From positions 1 through 5,854 of the forward strand of contig JADHVN010000089.1 of NCBI GenBank assembly GCA_016783995.1: DNA of 5,854 nucleotides. Reading direction: 5' to 3'. Of the stretch, positions 1-5,359 are shown piece after piece. A model generated the notes under the pieces. The model saw only the letters and a list, made by a program, of their open reading frames with translations. It ran no database searches and had not been told where the DNA came from. Position 1 is the stretch's first letter, and every line of letters starts with the position of its first letter. The DNA comes from Actinomycetota bacterium (GTDB lineage: Bacteria; Actinomycetota; Humimicrobiia; Humimicrobiales; Humimicrobiaceae). The position numbers and the translations under genes are program-made.

Positions 1-1010
1 TAGTACTTTACTATTATGCATTTAGATATGAACCTGTCAATTTCGGGTTATCTAAAGTAAATATTTTTTTAAGGGATGATGAAAAAAATAAAATAAAAGA
101 AAAAGGTAAGAATAATCATGCTGTTAAAGACAACTCTAAACCTATTCTGACATTCCTGCACCTGTCTGATTTCCATCTGCGGAAAAATTCTAAAGGAAAA
201 AAATTATTCAAATTTGTAAGAAGCCTGAATAAATTAAATGTGGATTTTATCTTGATTACTGGTGATTTAACGGAAAATGATAAAAATATCGAATATTTGA
301 TTAGTATGCTTTCGCCGCTTAAGGCAAAATACGGAAAATATGCTGTTTTTGGAGTACATGATCACTATAATAAGGCTTTAGTTGAGTTTATAAGAAATAT
401 GTTTAAAAAGAAAAAGAGATATAAAAGAGAAAATGATGTTACCTATATGGCAAAAAGATTAAAAGACATTGGTATTGAAGTTTTGAGAAATGAAAGCAGA
501 AGGATCAGTGTGGGTAATAATGGTATAGATGATGTTGAGATTATCGGCCTTGATGACCCTATAATCAATAAGATTGATATAGCCAAAGCATTTTCTCATA
601 TCAGTACTATTATAGATAACAGGTCAGAACTGCCAGAAAAATCTGATTATAAAAATGCCTATAAAAGTATATTTAAATTAAAGGAAGAAAAAATACATAA
701 AATAAATAACAGAGGCAAATTACGCATAATACTTATGCATACACCTGATACCAATTCAATAATTAATCTAGCCCGGAAAGAAGTTGACATTATATTTGGT
801 GGGCATACTCATGGAGGCCAGGTAAGACTTCCACTGCTTGGAGCAGTAGTTTCAGGATGTAAAATAAAGACAAAATTTGCCTCTGGCCTTTTTTATTTTA
901 AAAATTTTGTTCTTTATGTAACCAGGGGTCTTGGAGAGGGCAGATATTCACAGTTCAGATTTTACTGCCAGCCGGAGGCAAGCCTGGTAAAGATATATAA
1001 AGCTAAATAG
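1..1010 (+). CDS. Metallophosphoesterase, YkuE/COG1408-like (5' partial)
   Basis: Calcineurin-like phosphoesterase; the family hydrolyses phosphoester bonds with a two-metal centre and is often anchored at the membrane. The frame is read from base 3 and is open to the window edge, giving 335 codons, so the GTG at 240 is internal. Visible motifs, in window-residue numbers: SDFH (D56, H58), TGDL (D88), GVHD (117-120), MHTPD (H246) and GGHTHGGQ (266-273, H268 and H270). The C-terminal segment with RGLGEG and a PEASLVKI ending is typical of YkuE-type proteins. The first residues (YAFRYEP, then V-N-I-F) match the stretch that follows the N-terminal membrane segment in this family, so only a short N-terminus is missing. 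Two Lys-rich stretches, about residues 128-145 and 208-238, look like insertions. Odd point: the normal GNHD metal motif reads GVHD. Substrate unknown; some relatives act on lipid-linked phosphates such as undecaprenyl phosphate. Family assignment is firm, substrate is not. Confidence 0.9.
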   Translation, partial: VLYYYAFRYEPVNFGLSKVNIFLRDDEKNKIKEKGKNNHAVKDNSKPILTFLHLSDFHLRKNSKGKKLFKFVRSLNKLNVDFILITGDLTENDKNIEYLISMLSPLKAKYGKYAVFGVHDHYNKALVEFIRNMFKKKKRYKRENDVTYMAKRLKDIGIEVLRNESRRISVGNNGIDDVEIIGLDDPIINKIDIAKAFSHISTIIDNRSELPEKSDYKNAYKSIFKLKEEKIHKINNRGKLRIILMHTPDTNSIINLARKEVDIIFGGHTHGGQVRLPLLGAVVSGCKIKTKFASGLFYFKNFVLYVTRGLGEGRYSQFRFYCQPEASLVKIYKAK

Positions 1011-1011
1011 A

Positions 1012-1044
1012 AACAGCTAAATAATATTAATATTTCAAGCTGTT
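1012..1044. repeat. Inverted repeat with nested AT palindrome after the phosphoesterase
   Basis: AACAGCT (1012-1018) pairs with AGCTGTT (1038-1044). The loop contains the perfect 12-base palindrome AATATTAATATT (1023-1034). It starts two bases after the phosphoesterase stop. No T-run follows, so it is not a classical intrinsic terminator. It could be a 3'-end RNA structure. Confidence 0.4.
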
Positions 1045-1100
1045 GAAGTGCAACTGATTTGCTGGCTATAGCAATTGATGAATGGCCATTATTTTAGTAA

Positions 1101-1126
1101 TATTACTTTTGAGTAATAACTTTTTT
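1101..1126 (+). terminator. Candidate weak intrinsic terminator
   Basis: TATTACT (1101-1107) pairs with AGTAATA (1112-1118) around a TTTG loop. Two bases later comes a run of six T (1121-1126). The layout fits a terminator for the phosphoesterase transcript, but the seven-pair stem has only one G-C pair and would be weak. It overlaps another perfect palindrome, AGTAATATTACT (1096-1107), so a protein-binding site is an alternative. Confidence 0.35.
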
Positions 1127-1135
1127 ATCCGCGTG

Positions 1136-1163
1136 TTGAAAATAATTTTATGATTTATATTAT
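1136..1163 (+). promoter_or_regulatory. Candidate promoter abutting the GerMN gene start
   Basis: TTGAAA (1136-1141) lies 16 bases before TATTAT (1158-1163); an overlapping TATATT is at 1156-1161. The ATG follows at 1167. Transcription would start at or next to the start codon, leaving little or no leader. No SD-like purine run precedes the ATG. In such AT-rich DNA a -10-like match is easily found by chance. Confidence 0.3.
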
Positions 1164-1166
1164 TTT

Positions 1167-2003
1167 ATGAATATCAAAAATAAACAGGCTAAAAAAAGAA
1201 AAAAAAGACCGAGTCCAATTTTAAGATCTACTTTTATTATAATTCTTCTTGCGGCAGCTGGGTTTATTATCTTTTATAGTATTGATAATCCTGATTTTGT
1301 AAAAAATAAATTCTCTTCTCTTTTTAATGACAATGAAAGCGAATTAATGGTATCAGATTTACCAGAGACAGACACAGGTCAGTTAAGCAGTAGTGTTGAG
1401 GAGTCCATTACCGGAGAAGATTCTGGTGAGAACGAAATAGAGAGTATAGATACTGGTAAAACTACTACTGAAGAAAGTATAGACAGTGATCAAAGCGGGA
1501 GCGGTCTGTCTTTGTGGCAGAAAATAAAGAATTATTTTATAAATCGGAAAAATGGTGTAGAAGACGGGAAAGTTTACCCTTCCAGATTGGAAGTTAATTT
1601 TTATTTTCTCGGTCTTGGGGAAGAGAAGAAGTTAGTTTCTGAAAAGAGAACCATAATTGCAGGAAGTCCGGATATTGCAGTAAAAAATGCTGTTCAGGAG
1701 CTACTTAAAGGTCCTATCCAATCATATCACTTTCCGTTAATACCGGCTGGAACAAAGCTGCTTAATGTAGAGACTTATGAGAATATAGCCGAAATAGATT
1801 TTTCTCAGGAATTCCTGGAAAAAAGTCTGGACACCAGAATTCTGGATGAATATATAATTTACTCAATTGTAAATACTCTAACAGATATTCCTGAAATAGA
1901 GGGGATTATTTTTAAAATTGAAGGTATGAGGATTAAAGAATATGGCAATGTGGATCTATCCGTTCCAGCCATCAGGAATAAAGAATACATAGATGAGGAG
2001 TAG
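1167..2003 (+). CDS. Membrane-anchored GerMN-domain protein
   Basis: A 278-residue protein. A Lys/Arg-rich N-terminus (residues 3-20) precedes one hydrophobic segment (about 21-39), which should act as an uncleaved anchor with the rest outside the membrane. No lipobox Cys is present. Residues 52-115 form an acidic linker rich in Ser, Thr, Glu and Asp. Residues about 141-262 match the GerMN domain: a segment with VKNAVQELLKGP, then IPAGTKLLNV, then an alternating strand around AEIDFSQEF, then helix IIYSIVNTLTDIPEI and a final strand. GerMN was named from the spore proteins GerM and LpqB and is thought to bind ligands or peptidoglycan. The protein alone does not prove sporulation. The ATG at 1167 is chosen because a stop lies upstream in frame (1143-1145) and the next Met is past the anchor. 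No SD is visible. The domain call is solid; the specific role is unknown. Confidence 0.85.
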   Translation: MNIKNKQAKKRKKRPSPILRSTFIIILLAAAGFIIFYSIDNPDFVKNKFSSLFNDNESELMVSDLPETDTGQLSSSVEESITGEDSGENEIESIDTGKTTTEESIDSDQSGSGLSLWQKIKNYFINRKNGVEDGKVYPSRLEVNFYFLGLGEEKKLVSEKRTIIAGSPDIAVKNAVQELLKGPIQSYHFPLIPAGTKLLNVETYENIAEIDFSQEFLEKSLDTRILDEYIIYSIVNTLTDIPEIEGIIFKIEGMRIKEYGNVDLSVPAIRNKEYIDEE

Positions 2004-2155
2004 TTTCAAGAACTATTAAGTTCTGTGATGATATTATATCTAAATATGTATCTAAATAAAGATAAAAATTACTTTATAAAAATCCTTATTTTTAATTACT
2101 GAAATTCTTGTTAATAATTTCTTTGATGATATGAATGAATCGTGTTGGGTATAAT

Positions 2156-2184
2156 TTGGATGTTTTTCATTTCTATGATAGAAT
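2156..2184 (+). promoter_or_regulatory. Candidate promoter of the toxin-antitoxin operon
   Basis: TTGGAT (2156-2161) is followed, 17 bases later, by TAGAAT (2179-2184), predicting a start near 2191 and a leader of about 45 bases. The spacing is ideal, the -10 box differs from consensus at one base, and the -35 box matches at three. A perfect TATAAT at 2150-2155 is an alternative -10 but has no good -35. Confidence 0.4.
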
Positions 2185-2193
2185 TTTAAATAT

Positions 2194-2210
2194 TGTAATA
2201 CTCTGTAATA
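2194..2210 (+). promoter_or_regulatory. Candidate operator: paired TGTAATA direct repeats
   Basis: TGTAATA occurs at 2194-2200 and again at 2204-2210, a 10-base period or about one helical turn. The pair sits just after the predicted transcription start and before the SD of the antitoxin. Ribbon-helix-helix repressors often bind short tandem repeats spaced this way, so an autoregulatory site is plausible. The site is inferred from position and spacing only. Confidence 0.35.
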
Positions 2211-2220
2211 AATACACCAG

Positions 2221-2228
2221 AAAGGAGA
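2221..2228 (+). promoter_or_regulatory. Strong ribosome binding site fixing the TTG start of the antitoxin
   Basis: AAAGGAGA matches the anti-SD well and lies 9 bases before the TTG at 2238. It supports TTG as the true start, since the encoded protein begins with the expected RHH N-terminal strand within a few residues. Confidence 0.7.
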
Positions 2229-2237
2229 TATTTTAAG

Positions 2238-2489
2238 TTGGGTAGAAAAACTAAAGTATTAAGTCTGTCTTTATCCCAGGAGATGGCTGATGAATTAGAA
2301 AAGATAGCAAAAGATAAGAAAAAAACAAAAAGTGATATTTTTAAAGAGATGTTTAAAACTTATACGGAATATATTGCAGAAAAGGAATGGAGAGAGCTTT
2401 TTGAATTTGGAGAGGAGACTGCCAAGAGGTTTAAAATTAAAGATGAGGAAGAACTTTTTGAAATTTTGGACAAACAGGACAGTAAGTAG
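2238..2489 (+). CDS. Ribbon-helix-helix (CopG-like) antitoxin
   Basis: An 83-residue protein beginning at TTG. Residues about 5-47 form a ribbon-helix-helix fold: a short strand (KVLSLSLS), a helix (QEMADELEKIAKDK), a turn with KTKSD and a second helix (IFKEMFKTYTEYI). The C-terminal half (EWRELFEFGEETAKRFKIKDEEELFEIL) is the segment often found in CopG-like partners of COG1569 PIN toxins; it probably wraps and blocks the toxin. The stop is 5 bases before the toxin start, so the two are co-transcribed and probably translationally coupled. The family role is twofold: DNA-binding repressor of its own operon and neutraliser of the toxin. The candidate operator lies just upstream. Confident as an antitoxin because both fold and partner are present. 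Confidence 0.85.
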   Translation: MGRKTKVLSLSLSQEMADELEKIAKDKKKTKSDIFKEMFKTYTEYIAEKEWRELFEFGEETAKRFKIKDEEELFEILDKQDSK

Positions 2490-2494
2490 AATTT

Positions 2495-2908
2495 ATGCTT
2501 AGAATTGTACTTGACTCAAATGTATTTATATCTGCACTTCTATTCTCAGGTCTACCAAGAAAGATACTAAATTTGGCGATTAATAATCAAATAAAGTTAA
2601 TAACTTCTAAAGAGATAATTTCAGAAACTGCAGGAGTATTACGAAATAAATTTCAGTGGCCTGAACATAATATAAGTAAATTTATAAGAAGGATATCCAG
2701 TATCGGTGAGATTGTAAATCCTACTATAAGGTTAAAAATTATAAAAGAAAAGGAATCAGATAATAGGATTTTAGAATGTGCTGTCGCTGGAGATGCTCAT
2801 TTAATAATCAGTGGAGACAAACATTTACTGAGGTTAAAAAATTATAAAAATATACCTATAAAAAATCCAAAATTTTTAACTTATCTAGTAAAAGAAGTAC
2901 AGGACTAA
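2495..2908 (+). CDS. PIN-domain ribonuclease toxin (COG1569 / VapC-like)
   Basis: A 137-residue single-domain PIN protein of the 'PIN family toxin' type (COG1569, TIGR00305). PIN toxins cleave RNA using acidic residues that hold Mg or Mn. Visible candidates are D7 in LDSNVFISALL, E44 in IISETAGVL, D89 in ESDNRILECA, and D100 and D108 in the AGDAHLIISGDKHLL segment. The C-terminus (KNYKNIPIKNPKFLTYL) is typical. All expected acidic positions are present, so the enzyme looks active. Its RNA target cannot be read from sequence. It follows the RHH antitoxin by 5 bases with only a poor SD (AGTAAGTAGA), which fits coupled, lower-level translation of the toxin. The end is odd: the last five codons and stop are repeated directly downstream. 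Confidence 0.88.
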   Translation: MLRIVLDSNVFISALLFSGLPRKILNLAINNQIKLITSKEIISETAGVLRNKFQWPEHNISKFIRRISSIGEIVNPTIRLKIIKEKESDNRILECAVAGDAHLIISGDKHLLRLKNYKNIPIKNPKFLTYLVKEVQD

Positions 2909-2926
2909 AAAGAAGTACAGGACTAA
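2891..2926 (+). repeat. Exact 18-base tandem duplication spanning the toxin stop codon
   Basis: AAAGAAGTACAGGACTAA at 2891-2908 is repeated without gap at 2909-2926. The unit encodes K-E-V-Q-D-stop, so the second copy lies after the stop and in the same frame, ending in its own stop. Read-through of the first stop would add only KEVQD. It looks like a slippage or recombination duplication. Confidence 0.95.
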
Positions 2927-2960
2927 AGGAAGTTATATTTAAATAAATAATAAGATTATA

Positions 2961-2968
2961 AAGGGAGA
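2961..2968 (+). promoter_or_regulatory. Ribosome binding site fixing the TTG start of the epimerase
   Basis: AAGGGAGA lies 4 bases before the TTG at 2973. The protein from this TTG begins directly with the Rossmann strand MKVLVTGGAGFIG, as expected for the family, so the start is well supported. Confidence 0.7.
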
Positions 2969-2972
2969 TAAT

Positions 2973-3893
2973 TTGAAAGTACTTGTAACAGGAGGAGCAG
3001 GCTTTATCGGTTCAAATGTAGCAGATGGGCTGCTGGAGAAAAACTATAAAGTAGTTATTGTAGATGATCTTTCCAATGGCAGGAAGGAAAATTTACCAGA
3101 AAAAGCTAAATTCTACAAATGTGATATAAGAGATAAAAAATTATACAGTATATTCAAAGAGGAAAAACCGGATATTTTAATACACAATGCCGCCCAGCTA
3201 AGTGTAAGGATATCAGTTGAAAATCCTCTGATGGATGCAGATATAAATATAATGGGAGGGCTTAATGTGATTAATGCATGCCATACATATAATGTGGATA
3301 AAATAATATTTGCATCAAGCGGAGGCACAGTATACGGAGAGCAAAAATATTTCCCGGCAGATGAAGAGCATCCCACCAGCCCCATATCTCCTTACGGAGT
3401 GGCAAAACTTGCTACTGAAAATTATCTTTACTATTTTTACAGAAATTACAGCCTAAAATATATATCCTTAAGGTACGCTAACATATATGGACCCAGACAG
3501 GATCCTTACGGAGAAGCCGGAGTAGTGGCCATATTTTCAAATAAAATACTTGAAGGCAAGAATCCTACTATTAATGGAGATGGGCTTCAGACCAGAGATT
3601 ACGTGTATGTGGGAGATGTTGTGGATATAAATCTTAAAGTTATTGAAAGTGATTTTACCGGCCATCTAAACGTAGGAACTGGTAGAGAGACTACAGTGGT
3701 GGAACTGTTTAATATTTTAAAAGAAGTATCAGGAAAAGACGATATTGAAGAAATTCACGGCCCTCCTAAAGAAGGAGAGCAGAGAAGAAGCCAGCTCTCC
3801 TATAAACTGGCCAAAAAAGCACTGGGCTGGCAACCTAAGGTATCTATAGAAGAAGGCCTCAGGCTGACTTACAATTGGTTTAAAAATCACTAA
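2973..3893 (+). CDS. NAD-dependent nucleotide-sugar epimerase, GalE-like
   Basis: A 306-residue extended short-chain dehydrogenase/reductase, the usual full length. Family members invert C4 of a UDP-linked sugar through a transient keto intermediate held on tightly bound NAD. Visible motifs: TGGAGFIG (6-13) for NAD; D31-D32 at the end of strand 2, which bind the adenosine ribose and select NAD; HNAAQ (71-75); SSGGTVYG (115-122), holding the catalytic Ser/Thr; and Y141-x3-K145. Substrate-side motifs are LRYANIYGPRQ (166-176) and GDGLQTRDYVYVGDV (202-216). The C-terminal domain ends with the usual helix before NWFKNH. UDP-glucose 4-epimerase is the most likely activity, but UDP-GlcNAc or UDP-glucuronate epimerases share these motifs, so no symbol is given. 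It may serve the same glycan pathway as the glycosyltransferase at 5435. It lies 64 bases after the toxin stop and may be transcribed from that promoter; no clear promoter is seen in the gap. Confidence 0.88.
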   Translation: MKVLVTGGAGFIGSNVADGLLEKNYKVVIVDDLSNGRKENLPEKAKFYKCDIRDKKLYSIFKEEKPDILIHNAAQLSVRISVENPLMDADINIMGGLNVINACHTYNVDKIIFASSGGTVYGEQKYFPADEEHPTSPISPYGVAKLATENYLYYFYRNYSLKYISLRYANIYGPRQDPYGEAGVVAIFSNKILEGKNPTINGDGLQTRDYVYVGDVVDINLKVIESDFTGHLNVGTGRETTVVELFNILKEVSGKDDIEEIHGPPKEGEQRRSQLSYKLAKKALGWQPKVSIEEGLRLTYNWFKNH

Positions 3894-3926
3894 CTGATGA
3901 TCTTTAAAAATCCCCATTCTAAAATC

Positions 3927-5096
3927 TTAAATAAAGAATCCATATTGAATGTTCTCTAGGTCACTATACTTTTTAGAAACTATAAAGAATTTTTTAATGC
4001 CCAGTTCACTGGTAATCTTTGATAACTTTTTTAGGTCTTGTTTTGAAGGGTTTGTTTTTACTTCAATAGCTGTGTCCCTATTAAGAATAAAGTCAATCTC
4101 AAGACCACTTTTCCTCTGATAATAATTAACCTCACCTTTTATCCTTAAATTCTGAAAAATATTATTTTCGAACAGAGTTCCTTCATCTAATTTAGCAAAA
4201 TTATTTGCCAATCCGCAGTCACAAAGATAGACTTTGGGTGTTTTTCTTACCTCTATATCTTTTCCTTTGCTAAATGGCTTTATGGTTTTTATTAAATATG
4301 TTCCCTCCAGGAAAGAGAGATACTGGTAAAGTGTTGGCCTAGAAATTGAAAGTTCCTTAGAAATTTTTTTAATATCAAGTTTTGTTCCAACTCTTTGCAT
4401 TAGCAGTAATATTAAATCTCGAATTTTATTATTTCTTCTAAAATCTCCCAGTTTCAATATTTCTAATTGGAAGTAAGAAGTAAAAATATCTTCTAATGAT
4501 TTTTTCTTTTCACTAGTATTTTTTTTCAGAACAACTTCTGGAAAACCGCCAAACAAAAGATACTCTTCATATAGATTAGAAATAGTATTGAAGATAGGTT
4601 TACTTATGGCTTTGGGATTCTCAGGTAATTTTATATTACTCTCTTTGAATGATAGAAATTCTTCAAAATTTAAAGGGAAAAGCTCAAAAAGATATTTTCT
4701 TCCTGCCAAAGATTCTGAAAACAAATTTTTCAAATAATAACTTGCTGAACCAGTAAGAAAACATTTTACTCTGTGATGGTCAATTAAATATTTAACAACT
4801 GATGGTAAATTTTTTAACAGCTGAATCTCGTCTAGAAAAAGATAAGATTTTTTAGTAAAATCTATCCCCAAAAATTCAAGTGTAGATTTAATTTTTTCAT
4901 AATTTTCCTCTTCAAAATACTTTTGATTTAAAGGATTCTCCAAATCTAAGAAAATCTTATTATCAGAATCAATTTTGTCATATATAAATTTGATTAAGCT
5001 TGTTTTACCTACCCTCCTCATCCCGGTTACGACAATTGCTTCAGGAGAATCAATGTATTTCTTTATTTGGTTAAATAGTAGTCTTTCCTTTAACAT
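3927..5096 (-). CDS. AAA_14-DUF4143 ATPase (COG1373)
   Basis: A 389-residue protein. The N-terminal AAA_14 domain has Walker A GMRRVGKT (25-32), Walker B LFLDE (86-90, D89 and E90), and FLTGSAS (113-119), which resembles a sensor strand. GRKYLFELFPLNFEEF (132-147) is a hallmark of the family. A winged-helix-like segment follows (about 238-272, with ISKELSISRPTLYQYLSFLE). The C-terminal DUF4143 part has a PD-(D/E)xK-like core: GLEIDFI (E333, D335) and AIEVKT (E345, K347). These proteins are common in anaerobes and archaea, usually as solitary mobile accessory genes; their biological role is not established. All core motifs look intact. It is convergent with the epimerase, 33 bases from it, with no clear terminator in between. 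The ATG has no SD and sits just after a TATAAT box. Start choice rests on the usual MLKERL...N-terminus. Confidence 0.88.
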   Translation of the reverse strand: MLKERLLFNQIKKYIDSPEAIVVTGMRRVGKTSLIKFIYDKIDSDNKIFLDLENPLNQKYFEEENYEKIKSTLEFLGIDFTKKSYLFLDEIQLLKNLPSVVKYLIDHHRVKCFLTGSASYYLKNLFSESLAGRKYLFELFPLNFEEFLSFKESNIKLPENPKAISKPIFNTISNLYEEYLLFGGFPEVVLKKNTSEKKKSLEDIFTSYFQLEILKLGDFRRNNKIRDLILLLMQRVGTKLDIKKISKELSISRPTLYQYLSFLEGTYLIKTIKPFSKGKDIEVRKTPKVYLCDCGLANNFAKLDEGTLFENNIFQNLRIKGEVNYYQRKSGLEIDFILNRDTAIEVKTNPSKQDLKKLSKITSELGIKKFFIVSKKYSDLENIQYGFFI

Positions 5097-5100
5097 ATAT

Positions 5101-5106
5101 ATTATA
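5101..5106 (-). promoter_or_regulatory. TATAAT box directly before the ATPase start
   Basis: Read on the minus strand, a consensus TATAAT ends four bases before the ATG. Transcription would begin at or within the start codon, which would give a leaderless mRNA. No good -35 is found at 16-18 bases. No SD is visible anywhere in the 50 bases upstream. Confidence 0.3.
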
Positions 5107-5121
5107 CTAATTTGTAATTTA

Positions 5122-5186
5122 TACTATTATTTGTTAAATATTAATTTACATATAGTTCTACTATTTGTCAAGTACTGATTTACATA
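5122..5186. repeat. Imperfect direct repeat, 34-base period, upstream of the ATPase
   Basis: The segment 5122-5152 recurs at 5156-5186, matching at about 25 of 31 positions when compared by hand. Both copies end in ATTTACATA (5144-5152 and 5178-5186) and contain ATTTGT followed by AA. The right copy overlaps the end of the DUF5615-like relic. Low complexity may account for part of the similarity. A pair of regulator sites or an old local duplication are both possible. Confidence 0.4.
5143..5171 (-). promoter_or_regulatory. Alternative ATPase promoter with consensus -35
   Basis: On the minus strand a perfect TTGACA (5171-5166) is followed, after 17 bases, by TAAATT (5148-5143), which matches the -10 consensus at four of six. 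It would give a leader of about 40 bases lacking an SD. The -35 lies in the right-hand copy of the local 34-base repeat. Confidence 0.35.
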
Positions 5187-5308
5187 AAACCTATCAATGC
5201 TAAATCTAATATTTCCTCATCTTTAGCATTAGGTTTAAGAAATTCAGTTACGCCTTTTATATTGTAACCCTTATCTGATAAACTTTTTACAGGTTGATGT
5301 ACAACAAA
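5180..5308 (-). pseudogene. Decayed DUF5615-like (PIN-like toxin) gene fragment
   Basis: Between in-frame stops at 5311-5309 and 5182-5180 the minus strand encodes 42 residues. They include PVKSLSDKGYNIKGV, then TEFLKPNAKDEEILDLA. The pattern V-x2-L-x3-GY-x-V-x3-E, then K-D-E-E-I-L-x-L-A, matches the first half of DUF5615 PIN-like proteins as I know the family. Two essential parts are missing: the N-terminal strand with the acidic DEN motif, replaced by a stop just upstream, and everything after the second helix, including the T-x-D-x-DF region. No start codon fits. This is therefore a relic. DUF5615 genes usually pair with a DUF433 antitoxin, and no trace of one is visible here. The family call rests on about 30 residues. 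Confidence 0.55.
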
Positions 5309-5359
5309 TCACTTGTTTCTGTTGGATTTGTTATTTACAATGACATAATGGTAAGGTAG
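5297..5359 (+). pseudogene. Very short open frame, possible GT2-like start relic
   Basis: From ATG 5297 to TAG 5357-5359 the plus strand reads 20 codons containing KSLVSVGFVIYND. This faintly resembles the opening strand of family 2 glycosyltransferases (typically LVSVxxPVYN). It stops at once, has only a poor SD, and overlaps the edge of the DUF5615-like relic on the other strand. Chance is a serious alternative. Confidence 0.15.

Noticed and set aside
2009..2024. AGAACT/AGTTCT hairpin after the GerMN stop as a terminator
   Set aside because: Six-pair stem with a four-base loop but no T-run after it. TAAAAAT/ATTTTTA at 2077-2094 is all A-T and equally unconvincing.
2004..2237. Possible small gene or riboswitch in the gap before the antitoxin
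   Set aside because: No frame with a start, SD and protein-like composition was seen, and no recognisable riboswitch core. Only the promoter and repeat candidates were kept.
3113..3385. 90-codon minus-strand open frame inside the epimerase gene
   Set aside because: It lies wholly antisense to a well-supported epimerase, has no SD and shows no recognisable domain.
3729..3917. 62-codon minus-strand open frame over the epimerase 3' end
   Set aside because: Antisense to the conserved C-terminal domain of the epimerase; no family features.
4975..5178. 67-codon plus-strand open frame rich in Leu, Ile and Tyr
   Set aside because: Its first half is antisense to the ATPase Walker A region and the rest is AT-rich repeat sequence. 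The hydrophobic look comes from base composition.
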